NCBI RefSeq assembly: GCF_001641265.1
Contig: NW_020167520.1
Location: 930,001-994,000, forward strand
DNA length: 64,000 nt
Source: Pseudogymnoascus destructans
Lineage: Eukaryota; Ascomycota; Leotiomycetes; Thelebolales; Thelebolaceae
Reading direction: 5' to 3'
In this document: positions 43,434 through 52,928 of the stretch, in pieces
Layout of the letters: each line of letters opens with the position of its first letter
Numbering within the stretch: the stretch's first letter is position 1
The notes under the pieces: generated by a model
The model's database searches: none
Told to the model about the DNA's origin: nothing
What the model saw: only the letters and a program-made list of their open reading frames with translations
Made by a program: the position numbers and the translations under genes

Positions 43434-43669
43434 GGAGGAGAGAGGGTTTTTAGGGTTACAGAGTGGTTCATATATGTGCGATTCTTCATTATGGGACTCG
43501 TCGCTGTCTGTCTGTCATGTCAGCGGTGCTAACAAATACACCACTCAGACCAGACACTCTGCCATAATTAAGACAACGTCACAGACACCGCAGACAACAC
43601 AGACGCTAAACCCCATGAGCCACTAGTGCTCCCTAGAGTTGACTAGTACCGTCATATCCAGAGTACCTA

Positions 43670-43781
43670 CAGTACAGCGACAAAAGTATTCGTATGGGTC
43701 TGTGCTTTTTATCACACAAAAAGACACTCGTTTACTGCAATTTGAGCACAGACCCGTACGAATACTTTTGTCGCCGTACTG
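43670..43781. mobile_element. 112-bp Tc1/mariner-type MITE with 36-bp inverted arms
   Basis: Arms start CAGTACAGCGACAAAAGTAT and CAGTACGGCGACAAAAGTAT on opposite strands and extend through GGGTCTGTGC; TA flanks at 43668-43669 and 43782-43783. The GGGTCTGTGC core also appears near the ends of Tc1-like elements 3 and 4, which hints at a related transposase. Confidence 0.82.
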
Positions 43782-44089
43782 TACTCTAGGTAGAGTAGCT
43801 TGTTTGCCCCTCGGTTGTTACAGAGATATGAGCACTAGTCATCTAGTCTAGTCTCGTCTAGTTTAGTCTAGTCTGTCTAGTCTCATCTAGTCTGTCTAGT
43901 CCTCTCTTGTCAGCCAATCACCAACCCGCAATATCCAGAGCGTGCCTGATTGGCCAATATGGGCTTTTCGTTCCTTCTCGCGTTGTGTCGCCGACATTCC
44001 CGTTCACCGTTCACCGTTATCCATCGTGCCTTCCCTGCCCAAACCCGCCACTCCGCTGTCTGTTACCCACCCGCCTCCCATTTCCTGCT

Positions 44090-44225
44090 AGCGTCTTTCC
44101 CGCCCGAACAGCTTCCTTTCTTCCTCTTTCGCTCTTTCTTTCTTTCCTCCCTTTCCTCTCCTCCTCTCTCTCTTCTCCCCTTCTTCTCCCTCTTCTCTCT
44201 CCCTCTTTCTCTCTCCATATTCCAC
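44090..44225 (+). promoter_or_regulatory. Pyrimidine-rich promoter/leader of the GPI-protein gene
   Basis: A long CT tract (CTTTCTTTCTTTCC, CTCTCTCTTCTCCCC and similar) ends ~140 bp before the ATG at 44367. CT-rich leaders of this kind are common near transcription starts of strongly expressed fungal genes; no TATA box is evident between tract and ATG. Confidence 0.5.
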
Positions 44226-44366
44226 ATCACTTCACTTCACATTGTAGTCCCTTGATCTTCATTGGAACCAAGCGTATCAATCTGAGAGTATCAATTCTGC
44301 TTTCGACTCAATCTCAATTCAGCTCTACTCAATCCCATCATCCTTCCCAAGTCCCCCTGCGCAAAC

Positions 44367-45163
44367 ATGCTCACCACCTCCATCTTCGCCCTCGCCCTCG
44401 TGGCTGGCTCAGCCATCGCCCAGTCCACCACCACGGGCTCCACGGGCTCCACCGCCCTCAACTTCACCTACCTTGACATCGCTAACGTCGATCCTCAGGA
44501 GGCTGGTGAGTTTCCGTGATACGCATCCCCCCACCAATTGATTGACTGACGCCCTCCCGCAGCTTCCTGGTGCATTGGTGAGCGCACGGGCTGCCAGACC
44601 CTTTGCGATGGCAACGCCCCAACCAACGACTGCGATACTGTACGTCCCTGCCACTCCCCATGTGGCCCCCTCCCAGACGCCCATGCCATCAAGCTAACCC
44701 GCCACAGCAAAAATTGACCTACAAGTGTCTCTGCGAGGACGGCTCCACCCCCGATCTCGCCAAGTACAAGAACACCCTGCCCGACTTCGTCTGCCAGGCC
44801 AACTTTGCCGGCTGCATCAAGGCCCACCCCAACGACGCCGTCGGACAGGGCAAGTGCAAGACGAATATCCAGGACACCTGCGGCACCCTCAACATCACCG
44901 ACTACAACAAGGGCTCCGGTTCCGGGACCAGCAGCGGTTCTGGCAGTGGCAGCGGGTCCGAGACGAGCTCCCCCTCCTCCACCGGTGGCTCCGGCGGTGC
45001 CGGTAGCGCCAGCGAGACCACGGGTGGGTCGAAGCCATCCAGCACCTCGGACTCCGGCGCAGCTGCGGCTACCAGCAAGGCTGCCGCTGTGGCGAACGGT
45101 ATGGACATCGGCGCCGGTGTCCTCGCGGCTGGTCTCTTCGGTGTCTTCGGCTACATCTTGTAA
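44367..45163 (+). CDS. GPI-anchored Cys-rich surface protein (DUF7707-like), 223 aa
   Basis: Exons 44367-44505, 44563-44639 and 44708-45163; introns of 57 and 68 nt with GT-AG ends. Signal peptide MLTTSIFALALVAGSAIA, then a domain of ~130 residues with eight or more cysteines (ASWCIGERTGCQTLCDGN, YKCLCEDGS, DFVCQANFAGCIKAH, CKTNIQDTCGTL), the pattern of fungal DUF7707 proteins. A Ser/Gly/Thr-rich stalk (residues ~140-195) and a hydrophobic tail (GAGVLAAGLFGVFGYIL) after a small-residue attachment region indicate a GPI anchor. Probable role at the cell wall or membrane; biochemical activity unknown. The long antisense frame over this gene is a GC-driven shadow. Confidence 0.92.
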
Positions 45164-46088
45164 GCGTTGACGCGCACACATCACTGCTCGAGCGAGCAAT
45201 GCTACTCTTCTACAAAACATCCGATCCCCTGAACAAACCGCCTGTTTGTCCTGGCTCATGATCCCTGAGCGATGCCGTCGTGTTTGCATTGCGATAACAT
45301 CATGTTCTAGTGCGCTTCTTCTCGAACGTTGGACTGTTTTTCTGATGGTTCGGGGCTTTATTTTTACGGGGTACTTGCGTGCTGCGCGTGGCGCGATTTA
45401 ATGATGTGGGGAGAGTCTTGATGGCTGGATGGATATGGCTTCATGACCGTATGTGGTGGGGGGTGAGCTGTGCATTCTGCGCGGTGAGTGCGAGTGTACT
45501 GATTGCGTGGCGTGCCGGTTTTATATCTGCGGTTGAGCGAATGGACGAGGGGATGTTATTGCTTGGAGGGTTATGAGGGAGAAAAGGATGGAGAGTATAT
45601 ACAGTTAGTACTCGCTAGTGGTAGACGACGAATTCTTCACTGGTTTAATTATGATATTGTCTTTGGTTCGTGATATAGGTTAGTGGTATAGCCATCTCGA
45701 CGACAGCCACGTCGACGCGATCTCTGGAGATGAGCCTAATCTACGGCACGACGGATCCGATGCCACCTTTCCGCGGGATCCCCTGCCATCGACATCCCTA
45801 TTCTATCCACTGTTGCATTTGTTAGGAGCATGCCATAAACACCTACACTCGTTAACTATAAGTATAAATAATAGTTATGCTGGATTCTGACTGAGTTGAT
45901 ACGCAACATCTCCGCCGTTCCTATGTGGCGTCATCGTCCAATGGAATCAAATCTTCTCACCTAAATAGAATAGAACCGACTCTTCATCTTTACGCCCTTT
46001 TATGTAATGCGCTAGATCTCATTACAATATATGGTGATTAGATCTAGTTGTATTGAATAAACTTGATATTGTTAAAAATAGCTATATA
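45164..46088. other. Intergenic, 3' flank of the GPI-protein gene
   Basis: No supported gene. A 65-codon frame at 45379 has no domain or homology I recognise. Confidence 0.5.
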
Positions 46089-46145
46089 TGTTCCGGCCCA
46101 ACTGTGAGTTTGGCCCGCTCACGAGCTGGCCGGCCCAACTGTGAG
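46089..46145. repeat. GGCCCAAC repeat related to 1278-1345
   Basis: Starts TGTTCCGGCCCAAC as at 1278, but the second core CCGGCCCAACTGTGAG is in direct orientation, ~38 bp after the first. It may be one end of a larger element. Confidence 0.45.
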
Positions 46146-46353
46146 AATTATCGACTTCCAGTGTTCGGCACGGATCGTGCATGACCTGAGCTGATCCGGA
46201 TACTGATCCGGATATATCCTATCCGCCATAATTATGATCTATCGTACGATCTGAGGATATATCCGGATCTTACAGATAATGCCAAGAATAGCCAACAGTA
46301 GCCAAGGCCACATAATAGACGTAGAATTGATTCTGTAGACGATTACAATAAAA

Positions 46354-48540
46354 ATGAGCGACTCGGAATTATCAGATTTGCCGTCAGATCATGAGAGCTA
46401 TTCTCAAATAGAAGAGCCATCGTTACCACATCTTCCACCTCAACCTACCCCTATTCAGCCTTCAGTTGAAGTACCTCAACATCCAAGGGTAGTACTGCCA
46501 CCGACATCGTCGAAGCTCTTCACAAAGGGCTTATATTTCGTCGGGAATTACTTGATACTCGGCCTCCGACCATAAAAATGATATGCCTACAACCAGGCTG
46601 TGGATATTCACTACTGCCACAAGGACTAAAGCAATCGTCGACAGGTAATCTATAGAGGCATTATTCCTTAAAGCATCTAACAGTATCATACGCCCTAAAA
46701 ATGAGAATAGACAGCCGTCAGATGCTTCGAAGCATGGAGACCAGAAGTTGAGGGCACAGCAATGCCAGTACAAGTTTTGTCAGACCACAAGAGTCTTGAA
46801 TATTTCATGAGCACAAAAAAGCTTACTAGGTGGCAAGCTCGATGGGCAGAATTCCTCTCTCGATACAATTTCCAAATCATATATCGACCTGGCAAGCAGA
46901 ACAGAAAAGCAGATGCGTTAACTCAAAGACCAGGAGATAGACCAGAAGGGAATGAAGAAGATGACCATCAAAAACAACAGCTTCAAACCCTATTACCCCT
47001 TGAGAGACTCCATCCGGATCTCGCACAGCAGCTAGAACTCAAAAGTCAAGGGCAGGCACAAGATGCTCAACTTGCACCAATCCTACCACAAGATCAAAGC
47101 ATCCATGACCAGATTCAAGCTGCGCAGCTCCAGGATGAATTATGCAAGGATACAATCCGAAGACTACAGAACAACGAGCGAGATAGCCCAAATATAGCCT
47201 TAGCACATTGCGATGAGAGAAATGGACTCCTACTCTACCAAAATCAAGTTTGGATCCCAGAAGACGTTCGAGTTAAACTCCTTCATGAGGTTCATGACCA
47301 GCCAGCAATGGGACACCCTGGAATTGGGAAGCTGATTCGAATCATTAAGAGACAGTACTACTGGCCCCGGATGGATAAGACTATCACTCAATATGTGAGG
47401 AATTGCCATACCTGCAAGAGATCAAAACCAACCCGGGATGCATACAATGGACTCCTACAACCAATCTCAATTGGGAGCCAACCATGGAAGGACATATCAC
47501 TCGATTTTATTACAGGATTACCATTATGTGAAGGAAACAATTCTATCCTTGTAGTAGCATGCCGACTTACAAAAGAGCACCATTTTATCCCATGCTTTGC
47601 AGGTAAAGAAGGAACTATAGCAGAAGCTACAGCGAGATTACTACTCCAGCATGTATGGAAACACCATGGTTTACCAAATTCCATCATCTCAGACAGAGGG
47701 CCCCAGTTTGTAGCTGTAGTGTGAAAAATCCTCTGCAAAGTTTGGAAAGTTACAATCAAATTGTCTACAGCCTTCCACCCAGAAACGGACGGGCAAACTG
47801 AGAGGTTTAATGCAGAACTCGAGCGATATTTACGGGCTCATGTCAACTATCTCCAAGACAACTGGGTTGAATATCTTTGCATGGCTGAATTCGCAGCAAA
47901 TGCCCTTCCATCAGACTCAACAAAAGTTAGCCCATTTTTTGCAAACAAGGGTTTCGAGCCAAGAATGAGCTTTGATATAGAGGATAGCACGTTCCAAACT
48001 GCCCTACAAGAACATAAGGACATAGCTCAAAACATGAAAGATATTTGGGAATTCCTACAAGACCAGATCGCCCTCTCACAAACCCGAATGGAGCACTTTG
48101 CAAATAAAAACAGGAAGCCAGCACCAAGATATAAGATAGTAGACCGAGTCTGGCTTTCTACTCGGAATATCAAAACCCAATGACCCTCAAAGAAACTTGA
48201 CCATAAGCAAGTTGGTCCATTTCAAATCCTTGAGCAAATTGGGAATATTGCATACCGACTCCAGCTACCACCAAGCATGAAGATACACCCTGTGTTTGAT
48301 ACCAACCTCTTACGACTTGACTCAGATGATGCTTTACAAGGCCAGCACCATGAACCACCCCTGCCAATCATTATAGAAGATGAACTTGAATGGGAAGTTG
48401 AAGAAATCCTAGATTCTAAACTCCTACGGAAGAAGCTGTTCTATATGGCCGCATGGAAGAACCACCCACTAGACAACACTTGGTATCCTGCTACAAACTT
48501 CAACAATGCACCTGAACTCACACAAGCTTTCCACTGAAAA
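46354..48540 (+). pseudogene. Ty3/gypsy chromovirus remnant: gag start joined to RNase H-integrase-chromodomain
   Basis: An ATG at 46354 opens an acidic/proline-rich gag-like N-terminus (MSDSELSDLPSDHES), which breaks off near 46570; protease and RT are missing. Pol resumes near 46740 with RNase H (VLSDHKSLEYFM), the integrase HHCC zinc region (HEVHDQPAMGHPGI ... CHTCKRSK), the DDE core (DISLDFITGLP, SIISDRGPQF, HPETDGQTERFNAELE) and a C-terminal chromodomain-like end (LEWEVEEILDSKL ... WYPATNF). Stops interrupt at 47722-47724 (TGA, where Trp is expected) and 48181-48183 (TGA, where Arg is expected). A G-rich tract at 48591-48600 is the likely polypurine tract, and the following TGTTATGATTACAGC (48604) the start of its 3' LTR. 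Confidence 0.85.
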
Positions 48541-48603
48541 TACCTGCAGAAGCCATGATGATTTTACTCTTGACCAGGAGATCAATCTTACTAGGGGGGT
48601 TAG

Positions 48604-48642
48604 TGTTATGATTACAGCTCACAGCTTGTCACAGCTTATTAT
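48604..48642 (+). repeat. Start of a 3' LTR, cut by a minisatellite
   Basis: TGTTATGATTACAGCTCACA follows the G-rich polypurine tract of the upstream pol gene, where a 3' LTR should begin. After 39 bp it passes into the 9-bp repeat array. No second copy was found in the window to confirm it. Confidence 0.5.
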
Positions 48643-48940
48643 GGTTGTTAGGGTTGTTAGGGTTGTTAGGGTTGTTAGGGTTGTTAGGGTTGTTAGGGTT
48701 GTTAGGGTTGTTAGGGTTGTTAGGGTTGTTAGGGTTGTTAGGGTTGTTAGGGTTGTTAGGGTTGTTAGGGTTGTTAGGGTTGTTAGGGTTGTTAGGGTTG
48801 TTAGGGTTGTTAGGGTTGTTAGGGTTGTTAGGGTTGTTAGGGTTGTTAGGGTTGTTAGGGTTGTTAGGGTTGTTAGGGTTGTTAGGGTTGTTAGGGTTGT
48901 TAGGGTTGTTAGGGTTGTTAGGGTTGTTGGGGTTGTTGGG
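48643..48940. repeat. 9-bp telomere-like minisatellite, about 33 units
   Basis: A tandem array of GTTGTTAGG (equivalently TTAGGGTTG), nearly perfect except for TTGGGG variants in the last two units. Each unit contains the fungal telomere hexamer TTAGGG plus TTG. It lies between two unrelated Ty3 fragments. All six frames are open, so long repeat-coded ORFs here are not genes. Confidence 0.95.
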
Positions 48941-49513
48941 TTCAGATCTTACCCATCGCACAGTTTGCATATAACAGCGCGATGACAGAAGCAACGAAAG
49001 TCTCACCGTTCTTTGCCAATTATGGCTACCAGCCAGAAGCATATAGGCAACCAAGACCGGATGAATCACGAGCTGAACAAGCCCTGATCGTGGTGGAACA
49101 ACTGAAATCGTTCCACGAACAACTTGCGACGGACATCCAATTCTTAAATGAACGATCCGCCGCATACGCAAACAAGAAGCGCAGTATGGAACCTGCCTTC
49201 AAGGAGGGGGATAAAGTATACCTACTCCGGAAACATATCAAAACGAAACGACCAAGCACAAAGTTGGACTTCAAGAAATTGGGACCATTCAAAATATTGA
49301 ACAAAGTCAGCTCAGTTAATTACAGACTGCAGCTACCCAGGAAGTCTAGACTACACCCGGTATTTCATGTCTCACTACTGGAACATCAGCAAGGAACTGC
49401 TGGAGGAATATCGACGCCGCCATCCGCCAGCCATTGATCCCAAGATGCAGGGGAGTAGGCCAGTGGATCGGAGGAAGCGGGGGTCCCGGTCACAGACGAG
49501 GAGGCAGCGCTAA
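48941..49513 (+). pseudogene. Ty3 integrase C-terminal fragment
   Basis: It opens directly after the minisatellite with AQFAYNSAMTEATKVSPFF and continues through YQPEAYRQPRPDES, the GPY/F-like segment (FKEGDKVYLLRKHIK, LDFKKLGPFKIL) and LHPVFHVSLLE. After a frameshift near 49385 it ends EEYRRRHPPAIDPK and a basic tail to ~49513. It differs clearly from the integrase at 46762-48183, so this is another Ty3 family. Its 3' end overlaps the antisense Cys-cluster gene. Confidence 0.82.
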
Positions 49514-49952
49514 CTGCCTGTTCCTCGGCCTCAACAGCGTCACGCTTCTCAGCAGCCACACGTTCGGCCTCCTCTGCCGCATCAAGCTCGTCGAGGGTTT
49601 TCAAACCTCGCCGGAGCATATCTTTACCACGGGTTCGGATGAGGCGTTTCTGCTTCCGCAGACGAAGTAACTTCGAAAGGGTTTCTTCCTCTTCGCGATC
49701 CAGGCGATCCTCCTCCCGTTCGAGCTTCACCCAGTCGGGATGCTCAGGACCCATACAGTCACACTTTTCTTTCAAGTTGCGACGAACGCACTCGGCGCAC
49801 CGCCGTGAATCATTTGGAGACGACACGCAAGTAATGTTTCGCCTCACGCAGTTCGAGCAAGAATCCATTTCGGGTAGTTCGTATCCGTGGTTCTTTATTC
49901 GACGGACAAGATCGTTGCGTTCCTGGAGTTTGCGGGCAGTGTCAGTAGGCAT
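49386..49952 (-). CDS. Antisense Cys-cluster/coiled-coil protein (188 aa) in Ty3 3' region
   Basis: The ATG at 49952 gives MPTDTARKLQERNDL, preferred to an upstream in-frame ATG at 50000. Two CxxCx6C motifs follow (CSNCVRRNITC and CAECVRRNLKEKC), resembling one and a half Zn2Cys6 clusters, then a strongly charged coiled coil (residues ~75-150) and a Ser/Ala-rich tail. It is open and unbroken although the surrounding element is decayed. It lies between the integrase fragment and LTR B, on the opposite strand, and overlaps the integrase 3' end. It may be an antisense accessory gene of the retroelement or a captured host gene; function unknown. Confidence 0.6.
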   Translation of the reverse strand: MPTDTARKLQERNDLVRRIKNHGYELPEMDSCSNCVRRNITCVSSPNDSRRCAECVRRNLKEKCDCMGPEHPDWVKLEREEDRLDREEEETLSKLLRLRKQKRLIRTRGKDMLRRGLKTLDELDAAEEAERVAAEKRDAVEAEEQAVSAASSSVTGTPASSDPLAYSPASWDQWLADGGVDIPPAVPC

Positions 49953-50048
49953 GTTGCATGTTGAAGGACTCGCTGAGGAGCAGCAGAGTCCCGGGGACAT
50001 GGACGTACTTATAGGATTCGAGACGAATGCCCAGGGGAAGGGAGCGAG

Positions 50049-50523
50049 TGTTACGACGGAACAAGAAGGCTGGCCAACTACAGGACAGGAAGGAGGGAGG
50101 TCGCATGAGACCGGCCCTGGTACCTGGAGGGGCAGCGGGGAATAGTAGTTCCGAAAGTATCACGTGACGGACTCGCAGGATGATGAGAAGAGTCCTAAGA
50201 GTCCAGGACTCCGAGGACTCGAGTGAGTTCCCAGGAGTCCACTAGGCACGTGATGGACTCGCAGGATGATGAGAAGAGTCCTAAGAGTCCAGGACTCTGA
50301 GGACTCGAGTGAGTTCCCAAGAGTCCACTAGGCACGACGCCACTATATAAGTAGATAGTATTTCCTTAGATAGGAGCTTCGTGCTCAACTCAATACAGTC
50401 TTTGTTATATACTAGTAACGTGTTACTTGAAGCCTTTGTGTCTGATCCCCTGCCTCCTCTGATAAGTAAACCTTTACGCAAGAGAACCTCTGTGTCTTCT
50501 ATCGTTTAGAAGTCAGCGTTACA
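50049..50523 (+). repeat. LTR family B, copy 3, 475 bp, no target duplication
   Basis: Starts TGTTACGACGGAACAAGAAG and ends TCAGCGTTACA; contains TATATAAG at 50345 and an exact tandem duplication of ~86 bp (50161-50246 and 50247-50332), each unit starting CACGTGA. Flanking 5-mers (GCGAG / GGATC) do not match. On the left it adjoins the integrase/antisense-ORF region, of which it is likely the 3' LTR; on the right it cuts a protease gene of another element. Confidence 0.88.
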
Positions 50524-50800
50524 GGATCGTCGATGCGTCCGACCCTGAATCGAGGAGGGCCTTGGCCTTGTGCCAGGTCGGCCCTACCTGTAGCTCCACG
50601 TCGATTTCTATCCTTTTTCTAGGCGTAAGTCGTGGAGCTCCGGCTGGGAGTCACTCCTTCTTCTGGATATCCAGTTTCCTCACCCCAAGGCCTGTATATT
50701 GGCCCTGGCTACGGCATTCCTTCGCGAAATGGCCTGCCTTGCCACAGTTGTAGCAGCTCCCGCTTGGAGCTGGCCTTGGGTCCCTGCTCTGGGTAGGTGT
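50524..50800 (-). pseudogene. Ty3 zinc-knuckle and protease fragment, cut by LTR B
   Basis: Read on the minus strand after the gag stop: a CCHC knuckle CYNCGKAGHFAKEC, then after further breaks the protease active-site segment KALLDSGSDASTIL, which stops at the LTR edge. It belongs to the gag gene at 50801-51922. Confidence 0.8.
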
Positions 50801-51922
50801 CTACCCTCTTGTTGTAGGCTGGTCTAGATTCTGGCGTCTGTTCCAGGGAAGGGTTCTCTCTCCTGGGGTGGTGGACCGAGATCCCCGGTTGCTGCTGAAA
50901 CTGCCCCTTCGGTTCGGGAAGTTGCCCCGAGGGGAGCTTCTTCCCTCCTTAGGCTTGTCTGAGGTAGGAGCCTTCTCTGTGACCCAACGGTTGGTCATTT
51001 CCAGCATCGCTAGGATATTGACGACAGCCTCCCTGTGGGTCGAGGAACGCTCGGCATACCCTCCCTCAAGGAGCCGCTGCCTCATATCTGGGTGGATCTT
51101 CGTCAGGAGGTGGGTGGTCCTTTGGGACTCGGTATATGGTTCCATTTCCCGTTCCAATTTCTCAAGGTACGTGACGAACTTATGGATACCCTGTCCCTTG
51201 CGCTGGTGGGCACCGTTATACTTAAGGGCCGCAATACGCTGTCGGTTAGCTGGGTCAATGTGGAGGTCGTGGAGGAACTCCTCGAACCCAGCGATATCCA
51301 AGGGGTCTGCAAAGCCCTCATCCTGGGAGGCGCAGCGGTTGTCCCATTCCTTCATAGGGTCGCCCTCGAGGTATTGGGCTGCGAAGGCCACCTTGGATTG
51401 TTCAGTCGGAAACATCCTAGGCTGGTACTGGAAGGAGGCGCGGATTGAGACCATGAATTCGTTGAGCTCCCTAGCCGACTCGCCCTTGTAGACCTTGGGG
51501 TCCTTGACCCTTCCGAAGGGTCTGTGGGCTGGCGTCGTCTCTGTCAACAGAGTAGAGGCTGTTTCCTGGGCTTCCTCGTCCGGAGGATTCTCCCACTCTT
51601 CCTCACTGTCCTGGTGTTGCCTCTTCCGGCTTTCCTCTCGTATCCGGGCCTGCCTTTCCGCGAAGAGCCTCACTTCTTCAGGGTAGGCGCTATAGTCTTC
51701 GCCGTGCGACTGTCGGAATACTTGGAGGGCCTCTTCCATGGTGTTGAAGTAGGCCTTTTCCTCATCTATTCGTCTCCGGAGGCTAGCCAGCTTCGAGGCC
51801 ATCTCCTCTCTTGGGCTGTCAGCTTCCTGTGCTATAGGCCTCGGGGCAGGTTCTGTTGGTTCCGTCGAGGGTGTCGCTCCTCTGGAGGTCGCCCAGGTAA
51901 TCCTCTTTTCCTGGCTTGCCAT
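50801..51922 (-). CDS. Ty3-type retrotransposon Gag, 373 aa
   Basis: Open from MASQEKRITWATSRG (ATG at 51922; an in-frame ATG at 51979 adds 19 residues) to a stop just before the zinc knuckle. The N-terminal ~110 residues are charged and helical (EEMASKLASLRRRIDEEKAYF), and the central retrotransposon gag domain is typical (FMVSIRASFQYQPRMFPTEQ, KVAFAAQYLEGDPMKEWDN, QGIHKFVTYLEKLEREM). The C-terminus is Arg/Ser/Gly-rich. Gag forms the virus-like particle of the retroelement. Pol is lost beyond the protease, so the element is dead, but this gene itself is intact up to the frame change before the knuckle. Confidence 0.82.
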   Translation of the reverse strand: MASQEKRITWATSRGATPSTEPTEPAPRPIAQEADSPREEMASKLASLRRRIDEEKAYFNTMEEALQVFRQSHGEDYSAYPEEVRLFAERQARIREESRKRQHQDSEEEWENPPDEEAQETASTLLTETTPAHRPFGRVKDPKVYKGESARELNEFMVSIRASFQYQPRMFPTEQSKVAFAAQYLEGDPMKEWDNRCASQDEGFADPLDIAGFEEFLHDLHIDPANRQRIAALKYNGAHQRKGQGIHKFVTYLEKLEREMEPYTESQRTTHLLTKIHPDMRQRLLEGGYAERSSTHREAVVNILAMLEMTNRWVTEKAPTSDKPKEGRSSPRGNFPNRRGSFSSNRGSRSTTPGERTLPWNRRQNLDQPTTRG

Positions 51923-51979
51923 CCTAATCTGGTAGGCTGAGTCAATAGAATTGTAAAGGCGTAGGGCCCAGGGTGTCAT

Positions 51980-52197
51980 GGGAGTTCAGGGAACCAGGTC
52001 AGGAGGCAGGAAGTAAGGGTTATATTGGTGTGAAGCACAATAGGTCTACGCTGATACAGCGACTATTGACTGGAGGCCTCACTCCGAGCCTCCAGCCCCT
52101 TATATACAGGAACCCGTAGGCCCTAATTTACCGAGCCCGCCAGGTCCACTGTAAGAGCGTGGCACCTCACGTGCCCTCACGTGAGGGCCGCCTTACA
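51980..52197 (-). repeat. 5' LTR/leader of the gag element (family D)
   Basis: Read on the minus strand from 52197: TGTAAGGCGGCCCTCACGTG, then a GTATATAAGG TATA box and a leader to the gag start. The LTR 3' end is unclear (perhaps near 52012, AACCCTTAC). It interrupts the Zn2Cys6 relic. Confidence 0.6.
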
Positions 52198-52516
52198 CCG
52201 TCTCACACTGCGGTAGGCTGTTGCTTTCGGAGGGGGTCTCGGGCTCCGAACCACCAGCGACTTGGTGGGGATCGATGCCTTTCTCTTGAAGCAACGCTTC
52301 CTAACGCTTTAACCGTTCGAGGACCCGCTTTTCTTTCGACAATCCTTGTTTCCTTCAAGGCGGCTTGGGTGGACGGATAATACATGGCACATTGTGTCTA
52401 ACGCAGGCACCACATGGATTCTGTCTATCGCACCCGACCTTCCGCTCGGAGCATCGGACGCAGGCAAAATTGCCTTTAGTCATTAGTATGCTCGATGATG
52501 CTGCTGGGGCGTTCAT
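52198..52516 (-). pseudogene. Zn(II)2Cys6 transcription factor, N-terminal fragment
   Basis: From the ATG at 52516 (MNAPAASSSILMTKGNF) the frame encodes a complete binuclear zinc cluster, CVRCSERKVGCDRQNPCGAC followed by VRHNVPC, the DNA-binding domain of fungal Zn2Cys6 regulators. A stop follows at 52355, but the next ~150 bp in the same frame still read like the linker and dimerisation helix (KEKRVLERLKR, EALLQEKGIDPHQ) with another stop, up to the LTR at 52197. The regulatory domain is absent. Next to the dead monooxygenase gene, it may have regulated it. Confidence 0.75.
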
Positions 52517-52573
52517 GGTGAGCGGATGACTACGACTATGACTGCAAATATTACAATGTTTGTTTAGTATCAT

Positions 52574-52928
52574 AATTGAACGAAGAGAAGTCGTCGGACA
52601 AAAGTGACGAAGTCAACTCCGATTGGTGGGATTCTTGGACTCGGAGCTCGGACCCCGAGGTTCAAAATCCTCGAGCCTTTTACCAAGACTCATACCATAC
52701 ACAGCTCAAGTCAAAGGTGGTAATACTTTATACTTATAATTCCTATTAGATGTAAGGTATGGCTAGATTTGCCGCCTTGTCTTATAATTTGTTGTAACTA
52801 GATAATTGTTTCCCACCGAATATAACAATATATATTCTTCGCCCCAACGTGTACGAATATTTTATGATAATTTCAACAAATCAGATAAATATTTCATCTT
52901 ATAATTCGAAAGCCAATTGCCAAATGCA
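52574..52928. other. Divergent intergenic region
   Basis: Between the relic regulator and the monooxygenase pseudogene, which are divergently oriented. AT-rich; no motif assigned. Confidence 0.45.

Noticed and set aside
44495..45289. 264-codon antisense ORF over the GPI-protein gene
   Set aside because: It mirrors GC-rich Ser/Gly codons of the spliced sense gene, which has a signal peptide, conserved cysteines and canonical introns.
48506..49171. Long ORFs of VRV-, LLG- and NPN-type repeats on both strands
   Set aside because: They are translations of the 9-bp minisatellite, which has no stop in any frame; no unique domain is attached.
51035..51491. Plus-strand ORFs over the gag gene
   Set aside because: They oppose a clear gag domain on the minus strand and have no recognisable features.
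52640..52700. tRNA-like arm CGAGGTTCAAAATCCTCG
   Set aside because: The loop size is wrong and no acceptor, D or anticodon arm can be folded around it.
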